DNA of 6,585 nucleotides from Oscillospiraceae bacterium. Lineage in GTDB: Bacteria; Bacillota; Clostridia; Oscillospirales; Ruminococcaceae. Shown here piece after piece: positions 1 through 5,915 of the stretch. Below the pieces are notes generated by a model. It worked only from the letters and a program-made list of their open reading frames with translations. It had not been told where the DNA came from and did no database searches. A program made the translations under genes and the position numbers. The stretch is from the NCBI GenBank assembly GCA_016303195.1, contig JAEDMD010000110.1, positions 1-6,585 of the forward strand. Reading direction: 5' to 3'. The stretch's first letter is position 1. Every line of letters begins with the position of its first letter.

Positions 1-21
1 TCCCCCTTGACCCCAGAACGT

Positions 22-40
22 GCGCCTGCGGCGCTTTTTT
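22..40 (+). terminator. Probable Rho-independent terminator of an upstream gene
   Basis: A 5-bp all-GC stem, GCGCC (22-26) with GGCGC (30-34), closes a 3-nt loop and is followed directly by six T residues (35-40) and more T-rich sequence. The stem is short but strong. It probably ends a plus-strand gene lying left of the window. No coding sequence can be recognised in positions 1-21. Confidence 0.55.
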
Positions 41-89
41 ATATTTTTAAAAGTATATGCTGTTGCCGTGTGCGTCAACAGGCTTTGAC

Positions 90-118
90 TTGATTTATTA
101 TCCGAAATATGGTATAAT
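90..118 (+). promoter_or_regulatory. Sigma-A type promoter for tex
   Basis: The -35 box TTGATT (90-95) and a perfect -10 box TATAAT (113-118) are 17 bp apart, and TG at 110-111 gives an extended -10. Transcription should start near 125, leaving a leader of about 44 nt. The leader carries a weak dyad, TATGA (137-141) with TCATA (146-150). An overlapping TTGACT at 85-90 is 22 bp from the -10 and less likely. An imperfect dyad, CTGTTG (60-65) with CAACAG (76-81), lies just upstream of the -35 box. Confidence 0.75.
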
Positions 119-168
119 CAAGAAGTGACATTACGTTATGACTAATCATATCAAAGAAAGGATATAAT

Positions 169-2475
169 ATGGACATCAATAAAACTCTTGCCGCTGAATT
201 CGGCTTAAAACAGGAACAGGTCGATAATACCGTCGCTCTCATCGACGATGACAAGACCATCCCTTTTATCGCTCGTTACCGTAAGGAGCTTACAGGCTCT
301 CTCGACGATCAGATACTCCGTGAACTCTACGACAGACTCATGTACCTCCGCAACCTCGAAAAGCGCAAGGAGGAAGTTACAAATGCTATCACCGAGCAGG
401 AGAAAATGACTCCTGAGATAGAGGCCGCTATCAGTGCCGCTGTTACTCTCGTTGAAGTTGAAGATATCTATCGCCCGTTCAAGCCCAAGAGACGTACACG
501 TGCAAGCATTGCCCGTGAGAACGGACTTGAACCTCTTGCTCAGCTTATCATCGCTCAGGAAAATTCAACCGATCCCGAAAAGGAAGCTGAGGCATTCATC
601 GACGCTGAAAAGAAAATCACCGACGCTCAGACTGCTATTCAGGGCGCTATGGATATTATCGCTGAGGATATCTCCGACGATGCCGATATCAGAAAGAAAC
701 TCCGTACACTCGCAGGCGAAAAGGGCGAAATGGTATCAAAAGCCGCTGACCCTGAAGCTGAAAGCGTTTACACCAACTATTACGAATATGCCGAGCCTAT
801 CCCGAAAGTCGCAAATCACCGTGTTCTCGCTATGGACAGAGGCGAAAAGGAAGGCTTCCTGAAAATTTCCGTAACTCTCGACGAAGTTGCCGCTACTGAT
901 ATCATTTTCGGCAAATATGTCAAGGCTAACAATGCCTGCGGTGAGATCGTAAGAAATGCCGCCGCTGACAGCTATAAGAGACTTATTTTCCCATCCATCG
1001 AGCGTGAGATACGTTCGGAAATGAGCGCAAATGCCGCTGAGGAATCCATCAAGGTATTCGCCGCAAATCTCCGCCAGATGCTCCTCCAGCCGCCGCTCAA
1101 GAGTTCAGTTATCCTCGGTCTTGACCCCGGTTACGCTCACGGATGTAAGACCGCTGTTATCGACGGAACAGGCAAAGTCCTCGATACCGCTATAATCTAT
1201 CCCGTAAGAGAATCTGCCTCCGCCGCTAAGGTAGAAGCCGCTAAGCAGAAGGTCAAGGAATTCATTCAGAAATACGGCGTAAATGCCATCGCTATCGGAA
1301 ACGGTACAGCATCACGTGAGACTGAGAGCTTTGCCGCTGAGATAATCAAGGAAGTTCCGCAGGAAGTCAGCTACATGGTAGTAAGCGAAGCAGGCGCTTC
1401 CGTTTACTCAGCTTCAAAGGTTGCCGCTGAGGAATTCCCTGAGTATGACGTTTCCATCCGTGGCGCTATATCCATCGCAAGACGTTTGCAGGACCCTCTT
1501 GCTGAGCTTGTAAAGATCGACCCGAAGGCTATCGGTGTAGGTCAGTATCAGCATGATATGCCGCAGGCTCGTATGAGCGAAGCCCTCGGCGGTGTCGTTG
1601 AGGACTGCGTTAACTCCGTCGGTGTTGACCTTAATACCGCTTCACATTCTCTGCTTTCATACATTTCGGGCATCAACGCAACTGTTGCAAAAAATATCGT
1701 TGCTTACCGTGAGGAAAACGGCAGATTCACCGACCGTAAGGAGCTTATGAAAGTTCCGAAGCTGGGCAAAAAGGCTTTCGAGCAGTGTGCAGGCTTCCTC
1801 CGTGTACGTGACGGAAAGAATCCGCTTGATAATACCGCTGTTCACCCCGAAAGCTACAAGGCCGCTGAATCCCTGCTTAGTGAGTGCGGTTTCACTCTCG
1901 CCGACATTGCAGGAAACGGCGCTGAAACTATCAATGAGAAGGCTGATTCTCTCGGTATTGAGAATATAAGCAACAGTCTCGGAATCGGTGTGCCTACTCT
2001 TACCGATATCATCGCCGAACTTAAAAAGCCCGGCCGTGACCTCCGTGACGAGTTGCCTCCTCCGCTTATGAGAAGCGGTGATATCATGGAGATAAAGGAC
2101 CTGAAACCCGGTATGGAACTTGTGGGAACTGTCCGCAATATCATTGACTTCGGCTGTTTCGTTGATATCGGAGTTCACGAGGACGGACTTGTACATATCT
2201 CGCAGATATGCGGAAGATACATCAAACATCCGCTTGAAGCTGTAAAGGTCGGCGAAGTTGTAAAGGTAAAGGTTCTTGATGTTGATGTCAAGAGAAGCCG
2301 TATCTCCCTGACTATGATACTCAACGAGGAAGAAGCAAAGAAGGAAAGAGAGCAGTCTCGCAGAAACAACAATAATAACAGAAACAATGACCGCAGAAAG
2401 CGCAATGACCGCAAGCCAAAGGAATTCGATGCTTCACAGATACGCAACAGCAGTTTCCGCATAAAGCAGAAATAA
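169..2475 (+). CDS. tex: Tex family RNA-binding S1-domain protein
   Basis: This is a Tex (toxin expression) protein, a conserved cytoplasmic nucleic-acid binding factor linked to transcription and RNA metabolism. The 768 residues match the usual Tex length. Domains in order: Tex_N, with the hallmark TIPFIARYRKE at 30-40 and YRPFK at 101-105; a YqgF/RNase H-like domain from about 314, with LGLDPG at 316-321; tandem helix-hairpin-helix segments around 485-560 (INATVAKNIVAYR begins at 502); and an S1 RNA-binding domain at about 648-716. A basic Asn/Arg-rich tail with a run of five Asn fills roughly the last 45 residues. The ATG at 169 is supported by AAAGGA (157-162) with 6-nt spacing and by the promoter upstream. 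It appears to form its own transcription unit. No classical terminator follows; a repeat element with GC-rich hairpins begins 8 nt after the stop. Alanine pairs use GCC-GCT almost exclusively. The family is certain; the exact cellular role in this organism is not known from sequence. Confidence 0.97.
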   Translation: MDINKTLAAEFGLKQEQVDNTVALIDDDKTIPFIARYRKELTGSLDDQILRELYDRLMYLRNLEKRKEEVTNAITEQEKMTPEIEAAISAAVTLVEVEDIYRPFKPKRRTRASIARENGLEPLAQLIIAQENSTDPEKEAEAFIDAEKKITDAQTAIQGAMDIIAEDISDDADIRKKLRTLAGEKGEMVSKAADPEAESVYTNYYEYAEPIPKVANHRVLAMDRGEKEGFLKISVTLDEVAATDIIFGKYVKANNACGEIVRNAAADSYKRLIFPSIEREIRSEMSANAAEESIKVFAANLRQMLLQPPLKSSVILGLDPGYAHGCKTAVIDGTGKVLDTAIIYPVRESASAAKVEAAKQKVKEFIQKYGVNAIAIGNGTASRETESFAAEIIKEVPQEVSYMVVSEAGASVYSASKVAAEEFPEYDVSIRGAISIARRLQDPLAELVKIDPKAIGVGQYQHDMPQARMSEALGGVVEDCVNSVGVDLNTASHSLLSYISGINATVAKNIVAYREENGRFTDRKELMKVPKLGKKAFEQCAGFLRVRDGKNPLDNTAVHPESYKAAESLLSECGFTLADIAGNGAETINEKADSLGIENISNSLGIGVPTLTDIIAELKKPGRDLRDELPPPLMRSGDIMEIKDLKPGMELVGTVRNIIDFGCFVDIGVHEDGLVHISQICGRYIKHPLEAVKVGEVVKVKVLDVDVKRSRISLTMILNEEEAKKEREQSRRNNNNNRNNDRRKRNDRKPKEFDASQIRNSSFRIKQK

Positions 2476-2483
2476 TTACAAAA

Positions 2484-2583
2484 CATTGCAGGGGCGCACA
2501 TCGTGCGCCCGCTAATAAATAAACAAATGGCAGTCTCAAATCGTATTTTGTTTCAAGGACGCCCATTGGGCGTCCCTACATTG
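2484..2583. repeat. Two-hairpin intergenic repeat element, MITE-like
   Basis: This 100-bp element has a GC-rich hairpin at each end. The left hairpin is GGGCGCAC (2492-2499), loop ATC, GTGCGCCC (2503-2510). The right one is GGACGCCC (2557-2564), loop ATT, GGGCGTCC (2568-2575). The two ends are imperfect inverted repeats of each other, with 19 of 27 positions matching when the right end is reverse-complemented. An inner inverted repeat, AAACAAA (2521-2527) with TTTGTTT (2547-2553), continues the dyad. CATTG occurs in the same direction at both outer edges (2484-2488 and 2579-2583) and could be a 5-bp target duplication. Neither hairpin has a T-tract, so these are not typical terminators. Similar palindromic intergenic repeats are, to my recollection, frequent in Ruminococcus genomes. 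Confidence 0.7.
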
Positions 2584-2596
2584 ATTTCATCGTTAA

Positions 2597-2602
2597 TATA
2601 AT
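2597..2602 (+). promoter_or_regulatory. Possible -10 box for a leaderless transcript
   Basis: A perfect TATAAT ends 4 nt before the ATG at 2607, so transcription from it would begin at or next to the start codon. No good -35 box lies 16-18 bp upstream, where the right arm of the repeat element sits. The downstream gene also has no ribosome binding site, which makes a leaderless message conceivable. AT-rich spacers give such hexamers by chance, so support is weak. Confidence 0.3.
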
Positions 2603-2606
2603 AATC

Positions 2607-2918
2607 ATGTATTACATATACATCCTGCGCTGTCAGGGAGACAAGCTGTATACAGGCATAACCACCGATGTACAGCGCAGATTTGAAGAACATTCAAAAC
2701 AGAAAGGCAAGGGAGCGAAATTCACACGCTCTCATAAAGCCGAATCGGTGGAAGCGGTATGGTCAGCCGCAGACCGCAGTCTCGCTTCAAAGCTGGAATA
2801 CCGCATAAAATCACTTAAAAGAGCGCAGAAGCTGTCACTGATATCGGACAATTCCAACTTTTCCCGATTCTTCGGGGATGAAGCCGAAAAAGATTATAAA
2901 CGTATTCGTGTATTTTAA
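2607..2918 (+). CDS. GIY-YIG nuclease superfamily protein (YhbQ/UPF0213-like)
   Basis: This 103-residue protein has a single GIY-YIG domain of the small stand-alone YhbQ/YazA (UPF0213) type. The GIY part reads YIY (3-5) and the YIG part reads YTG (15-17). Arg24/Arg25 sit where the catalytic arginine is expected, His29 and Lys38 follow, and Glu64 in KLEYRIK matches the metal-binding glutamate. All the parts of an active site therefore seem present. Residues from about 80 onward form a polar C-terminal extension beyond the core domain. Relatives are small cytoplasmic proteins whose DNA substrates are poorly defined. The ATG at 2607 is set by the family's usual start just before the YIY strand, yet no Shine-Dalgarno sequence precedes it. 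The gene lies between two different palindromic repeats, with 131 nt to tex and 126 nt to cca. The family is clear; the substrate and biological role cannot be read from the sequence. Confidence 0.9.
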   Translation: MYYIYILRCQGDKLYTGITTDVQRRFEEHSKQKGKGAKFTRSHKAESVEAVWSAADRSLASKLEYRIKSLKRAQKLSLISDNSNFSRFFGDEAEKDYKRIRVF

Positions 2919-2955
2919 TGCGAAATTGCGGTGTTCCCTGATTTAAAAGAATATG

Positions 2956-3028
2956 AATTAAAAATTTAAATCCGTCAGCAAAGCTGACACAATAATTACG
3001 AATTCCGCATTCCCAATTTCTAATTGAC
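2956..3028. repeat. AATTnnn heptamer repeat flanking a hairpin
   Basis: A hairpin of GTCAGC (2974-2979), loop AAA, GCTGAC (2983-2988) lies between degenerate 7-bp repeats. On the left are AATTAAA (2956-2962) and AATTTAA (2963-2969). On the right five units run in register: AATTACG (2994), AATTCCG (3001), CATTCCC (3008), AATTTCT (3015) and AATTGAC (3022). The array stops 2 nt before the ribosome binding site of cca. There is no T-tract, so this is not a standard terminator. It is a different repeat from the one at 2484-2583. Confidence 0.65.
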
Positions 3029-3030
3029 AA

Positions 3031-3037
3031 AAGGTGG
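3031..3037 (+). promoter_or_regulatory. Ribosome binding site that sets the cca start
   Basis: AAGGTGG ends 7 nt before the ATG at 3045 and 4 nt before the ATG at 3042. This favours 3045 and rules against the upstream in-frame TTG at 3024, which lies before this site and inside the repeat. Confidence 0.75.
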
Positions 3038-3044
3038 TGGTATG

Positions 3045-4367
3045 ATGCATAAAAAAGACGTTGACGAGATACTGGAAAGGCTGGAAAACTGCGGATATGA
3101 GGCTTATACTGTCGGCGGATGTGTCCGTGATACCATTATGGGACGTTCCGCTCATGATACAGATATCACAACTAATGCCATTCCCGAACAGGTGATAGAG
3201 GCTTTCAGCGGTTACAAGGTCATCCCCACAGGTCTGAAACACGGAACTGTGACTATCCTCAAAAACAGCGTCCCCTATGAGATAACCACTTACAGGATAG
3301 ACGGCGAATACAAGGATTCACGCAGACCCGAAAATGTTGAATTTACCGCAAGCCTCACCGAGGACTTGGCAAGACGTGATTTCACCATGAATGCCATCGC
3401 TATGGACAGACACGGCAATATCGCCGACCCTTTCGGAGGAAAGAATGACATTGGAAACGGCATTATCCGATGTGTGGGCGACCCTGAAAAGCGCTTCACC
3501 GAGGATGCTCTCCGCATTATGAGAGCTGTCCGTTTCGCTTCACAGCTCGGTTTCAACATCGAAAAAAACACTGCCGAAGCTGTCCACGCAATGAAAGGCA
3601 GACTGAAAAATATCTCAATGGAGCGCATACGCTCAGAGCTTGACAAACTGATATGCGGAAAGAACTGCGTTCAGGTGCTTCTGGAGTACAGCGATGTAAT
3701 AGCTGAGATAATCCCCGAATTTGAGCCGTCCATCGGCTTTGACCAACATTCGCCGTACCATAAATATGACGTATGGGAACACACTGTCAGAGCGATCAGC
3801 TACGCTCCGGAAAGCAATGTGAAAATGCGTACAGCCCTGCTTTTCCACGATATTGCAAAGCCTGCCTGTGCAAAATTCGACGAAAACGGCAGAGGTCACT
3901 TCAAGAAACACGCTGTTGTCGGTGCGGAAATGGCTCAGGATATCATGAAGCGCATGAAGTATGACGGCGAGACTATTTCCTATGCAGTCATGCTCATTGC
4001 CCGTCACAGCAAGAAAGTTTTCGATAATATCGCTGTAAAAAAGATGATGGCTGATATCGGAGATGACCTTTTCTTTGAACTGATGGAGCTGAAAAAATGC
4101 GATAATCTTGCAAAAAATGACTTCGTTTTCTCCGAGAATGAGCTTTTCGATCAGCTTATGGACGAGGGGCGCAGGCTCATCGAAAACAATGAATGCCGTG
4201 GACTTCGCCATCTTGCTGTAAACGGCAGGGATATGACCTTGCTCGGCTTGCAGGGCAAGGATATCGGCAATGCGCTGAACGAGCTGTTACAGCTTGTTCT
4301 CGAAAATAAACTTTCAAATATCAAAGACGATCTTATAAATTATGCAAAACAGAGGTGGATCTCATGA
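3045..4367 (+). CDS. cca: CCA tRNA nucleotidyltransferase with HD domain
   Basis: The enzyme builds or repairs the 3'-terminal CCA of tRNAs from CTP and ATP. At 440 residues it is a class II nucleotidyltransferase. Visible motifs, numbered from the ATG at 3045: GGCVRD (24-29) followed by the metal-binding D38-T-D40; RRDFTMNA (110-117); and the nucleotide-selecting motif EDALR (153-157), which matches the EDxxR of CCA-adding enzymes. The central part carries the RNA-binding head. The C-terminal half has an HD-type phosphohydrolase fold with His246, His268-Asp269, His289 and probably His321, as in longer bacterial Cca proteins. An adjacent ATG at 3042 is an alternative start, adding one residue. 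The 3' end overlaps pflA by ATGA, and the pflA ribosome binding site lies within cca, so the two are probably co-transcribed. I find no convincing promoter in 2919-3041; expression may depend on read-through from upstream or on a promoter I cannot recognise. A CC-only or A-only adding enzyme cannot be fully excluded without structural comparison. Confidence 0.95.
   Translation: MHKKDVDEILERLENCGYEAYTVGGCVRDTIMGRSAHDTDITTNAIPEQVIEAFSGYKVIPTGLKHGTVTILKNSVPYEITTYRIDGEYKDSRRPENVEFTASLTEDLARRDFTMNAIAMDRHGNIADPFGGKNDIGNGIIRCVGDPEKRFTEDALRIMRAVRFASQLGFNIEKNTAEAVHAMKGRLKNISMERIRSELDKLICGKNCVQVLLEYSDVIAEIIPEFEPSIGFDQHSPYHKYDVWEHTVRAISYAPESNVKMRTALLFHDIAKPACAKFDENGRGHFKKHAVVGAEMAQDIMKRMKYDGETISYAVMLIARHSKKVFDNIAVKKMMADIGDDLFFELMELKKCDNLAKNDFVFSENELFDQLMDEGRRLIENNECRGLRHLAVNGRDMTLLGLQGKDIGNALNELLQLVLENKLSNIKDDLINYAKQRWIS
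4351..4358 (+). promoter_or_regulatory. Ribosome binding site for pflA inside cca
   Basis: AGAGGTGG lies within the last codons of cca, 5 nt before the ATG at 4364. It makes that ATG the start, rather than the in-frame GTG at 4355, which is part of the site itself. The cca site also has a GGTGG core. Confidence 0.75.
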
Positions 4368-5104
4368 TCGGTCACATTCATTCAACTGAGAGCTTCGGAA
4401 CTGTTGACGGCCCCGGTGTACGCTTTGTAGTGTTCTTTCAGGGCTGTCCGCTGAGGTGTAAATACTGCCATAATCCCGACACATGGGAATTCGGCAAGGG
4501 CACTGAAAGGACTGCCGAAGACCTGATGAAGGAATACGATTCATACAAGGAATTTCTCAAATCAGGCGGTATTACAGCAACAGGAGGTGAACCGCTCGCT
4601 CAGCCTGCATTTCTGGCCGAACTGTTCGCACTTGCAAAAAGCAAGGGAGTTCACACCTGTCTTGACACATCCGCAGGAGTTTATGACCCGAACCATCATG
4701 AAGCCATCGACAAGGCATTGCAGTACACCGATCTGGTAATGCTTGATATAAAGCACATCGACAGTGCCGAACACAAGAAGCTGACAGGCATGGGAAATGA
4801 GCATATCCTCAAATTTGCGGAGCATCTCCGTGATCTGGAGATACCTGTATGGATACGTCACGTTGTTGTTCCCGGAATAACCGATAAGCGTGAGGAACTT
4901 TTTGCGCTGGGAGAATTTCTCTCGACGCTGAAAAATCTGAAAGCGCTGGATGTACTTCCCTATCATGACATGGCAAAGCCGAAATACGAGAATCTCGGAA
5001 TTGAGTATCCTCTCGGCGACACACCTCCTCTCACCAAAGAGGAAGCTATAAAAGCCCGTGAGATCATCATGGAGGGCATCAAGTCGGGACTAAAGAAACA
5101 ATAA
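4364..5104 (+). CDS. pflA: Pyruvate formate-lyase activating enzyme (radical SAM)
   Basis: This radical SAM enzyme uses a [4Fe-4S] cluster and S-adenosylmethionine to form the glycyl radical of pyruvate formate-lyase, which then splits pyruvate into acetyl-CoA and formate under anaerobic conditions. From the ATG at 4364 it is 246 residues, the same as the E. coli enzyme. The substrate-binding start DGPGVRFVVFFQGC leads into the cluster motif C28-x3-C32-x2-C35 (CPLRCKYC). Then come GGEP (74-77), MLDIKH (126-131) and WIRHVVVPG (163-171), all typical of PflA. There is no extra ferredoxin-like insertion with additional cysteine clusters, which argues against the activases of glycerol dehydratase or arylacetate decarboxylase type. 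The start overlaps the cca stop (ATGA, 4364-4367), suggesting translational coupling. A strong terminator follows 4 nt after the stop. The partner pflB is not in this window, so whether it serves PFL or another glycyl radical enzyme is inferred from similarity only. Confidence 0.93.
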   Translation: MIGHIHSTESFGTVDGPGVRFVVFFQGCPLRCKYCHNPDTWEFGKGTERTAEDLMKEYDSYKEFLKSGGITATGGEPLAQPAFLAELFALAKSKGVHTCLDTSAGVYDPNHHEAIDKALQYTDLVMLDIKHIDSAEHKKLTGMGNEHILKFAEHLRDLEIPVWIRHVVVPGITDKREELFALGEFLSTLKNLKALDVLPYHDMAKPKYENLGIEYPLGDTPPLTKEEAIKAREIIMEGIKSGLKKQ

Positions 5105-5108
5105 AAAG

Positions 5109-5142
5109 AACAGCCATAGAAAATATCTCTATGGCTGTTTTT
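5109..5142. terminator. Bidirectional Rho-independent terminator between pflA and the pilin gene
   Basis: A perfect 12-bp stem pairs 5109-5120 with 5128-5139 around a 7-nt loop. On the plus strand it runs into a T-tract (5138-5142), ending the cca-pflA unit. On the minus strand the arm is followed by TTCTTTTTATT, which would also terminate the convergent prepilin gene, whose stop codon lies 21 nt away. Confidence 0.9.
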
Positions 5143-5160
5143 ATATTATATCATATTCAA

Positions 5161-5703
5161 TTATTTATATCTGTCCTCGGTCTCAGGCCATACCCTGTAC
5201 AGCGGATTGTTTCCTGAGTCTCCTGCCCATACCTCAATACTGGTAGGATCGCCTGATCTTCTGCATATGAGCCAGCTGTCAAGTTCGTCGCCATTGGCGA
5301 GCTTCTTGAATTTCAATGCGATCTTTGACTGTTCCATAGCATTGAGTTCCTTAACAAAATCAGCAGCATCGGCATCAAGAGCCTTCCATTTATCATGTGT
5401 ATTAGCTTCCTTACGTGCAACTACACATACTGTATAGCTTTCACTGTTTCCGGTATGGATGACTGTCACGTTGCGCCTTGTACTGCAATTGCCCGCATAT
5501 GAGTTTGCAAAATCGCCGTCATCGGTTATGATGATCGACACATCGCTTCTGATGGTTCTGGCAGTTCCTATATCGGTAGAACGGTTAGCCTTTCTGATAT
5601 ACCCCATTGCAGAAGGAACGAGAATAGATGCGAGTACGCCTATGATACAGATAACGATCACTAATTCAATAAGCGTAAAACCCTTTCTGAAATTGCTCTT
5701 CAT
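5161..5703 (-). CDS. Type IV prepilin-like protein, possibly PilA/pseudopilin
   Basis: The 180-residue protein begins with a class III prepilin signal: a short basic leader ending in RKG, then FTLIELVIV. Prepilin peptidase would cut after Gly8, giving mature Phe1 and the conserved Glu at position +5 (Glu13 of the precursor). A hydrophobic helix follows to about residue 30, where Pro30 fits the usual pilin kink. The mature protein would have about 172 residues. Its C-terminal domain is not recognisable beyond the pilin fold; it has Cys73, Cys93 and Cys147, with another Cys at 19 in the helix, and ends in a Trp/Tyr-rich segment (144-179). The start is fixed by AAGGAGGGG (5710-5718) with 6-nt spacing. 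The gene is monocistronic, with a consensus promoter. No pilB, pilC, pilD or further pilins are nearby, so assembly genes must lie elsewhere. Known context: pilin-family proteins of Ruminococcus albus have been linked to cellulose adhesion. Whether this one does the same is speculation. A type II secretion or competence pseudopilin remains possible. Confidence 0.88.
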   Translation of the reverse strand: MKSNFRKGFTLIELVIVICIIGVLASILVPSAMGYIRKANRSTDIGTARTIRSDVSIIITDDGDFANSYAGNCSTRRNVTVIHTGNSESYTVCVVARKEANTHDKWKALDADAADFVKELNAMEQSKIALKFKKLANGDELDSWLICRRSGDPTSIEVWAGDSGNNPLYRVWPETEDRYK

Positions 5704-5769
5704 TGGATACCCCTCCTTATAAATCCCTATGAAAAATGTTTATCCGAAATGTATAATCTCCACGATAAT

Positions 5770-5798
5770 ATTATATGCCTATTATTTCCTTTTGTCAA
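5770..5798 (-). promoter_or_regulatory. Perfect consensus sigma-A promoter for the prepilin gene
   Basis: On the minus strand, TTGACA (5793-5798) and TATAAT (5770-5775) are separated by exactly 17 bp, matching the consensus at all twelve positions. Transcription should begin near 5763 and give a leader of about 60 nt. AT-rich sequence upstream of the -35 box (5799-5860) could act as an UP element. Expression is expected to be high unless repressed. Confidence 0.88.
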
Positions 5799-5915
5799 GA
5801 GGTATTCCAAATCTATATAGTGAAATTTAAAAATAAATATGCCAAACTCAAATAACCGTATATCAATATTTTTCGTTAATAATTCATTAAAATTTGACAT
5901 CAGATTTAATAAAAT
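5799..5915. other. AT-rich spacer within the pilin-tyrS intergenic region
   Basis: The gap between the prepilin and tyrS genes is 312 bp (5704-6015). Besides the promoter and terminator given separately, it holds this AT-rich stretch and a similar one at 5948-6015. I see no supported gene in either. A TTGACA on the plus strand at 5894-5899 lacks a matching -10 box. Confidence 0.5.

Noticed and set aside
1657..2229. 190-residue open frame on the minus strand inside tex
   Set aside because: It is a shadow of the well-conserved tex reading frame, which accounts for the sequence. No ribosome binding site or recognisable motif was seen.
2492..2510. Left hairpin as the tex terminator
   Set aside because: No T-tract follows the stem, and it is better explained as one end of the repeat element. 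Partial termination cannot be excluded.
2484..3028. CRISPR array
   Set aside because: The repeats are short, degenerate and not separated by regular unique spacers, and no cas genes are present.
3024..3041. TTG start extending cca by seven residues
   Set aside because: The TTG lies upstream of the ribosome binding site and within the heptamer repeat. The ATGs at 3042 and 3045 fit the spacing much better.
3024..3046. TTGACA (3024-3029) as the -35 box of a cca promoter
   Set aside because: The nearest -10-like hexamer, TATGAT at 3041-3046, is only 11 bp away and overlaps the start codons.
3633..4211. 192-residue open frame on the minus strand inside cca
   Set aside because: It is antisense to conserved HD-domain codons of cca and shows no family features.
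5740..5757. TTATCCGAAAT shared between the tex promoter spacer (98-108) and the pilin leader, each followed by TATAAT
   Set aside because: A few shared 11-mers are expected by chance in a window this size. The distance to TATAAT differs and the orientation relative to the downstream gene is opposite.
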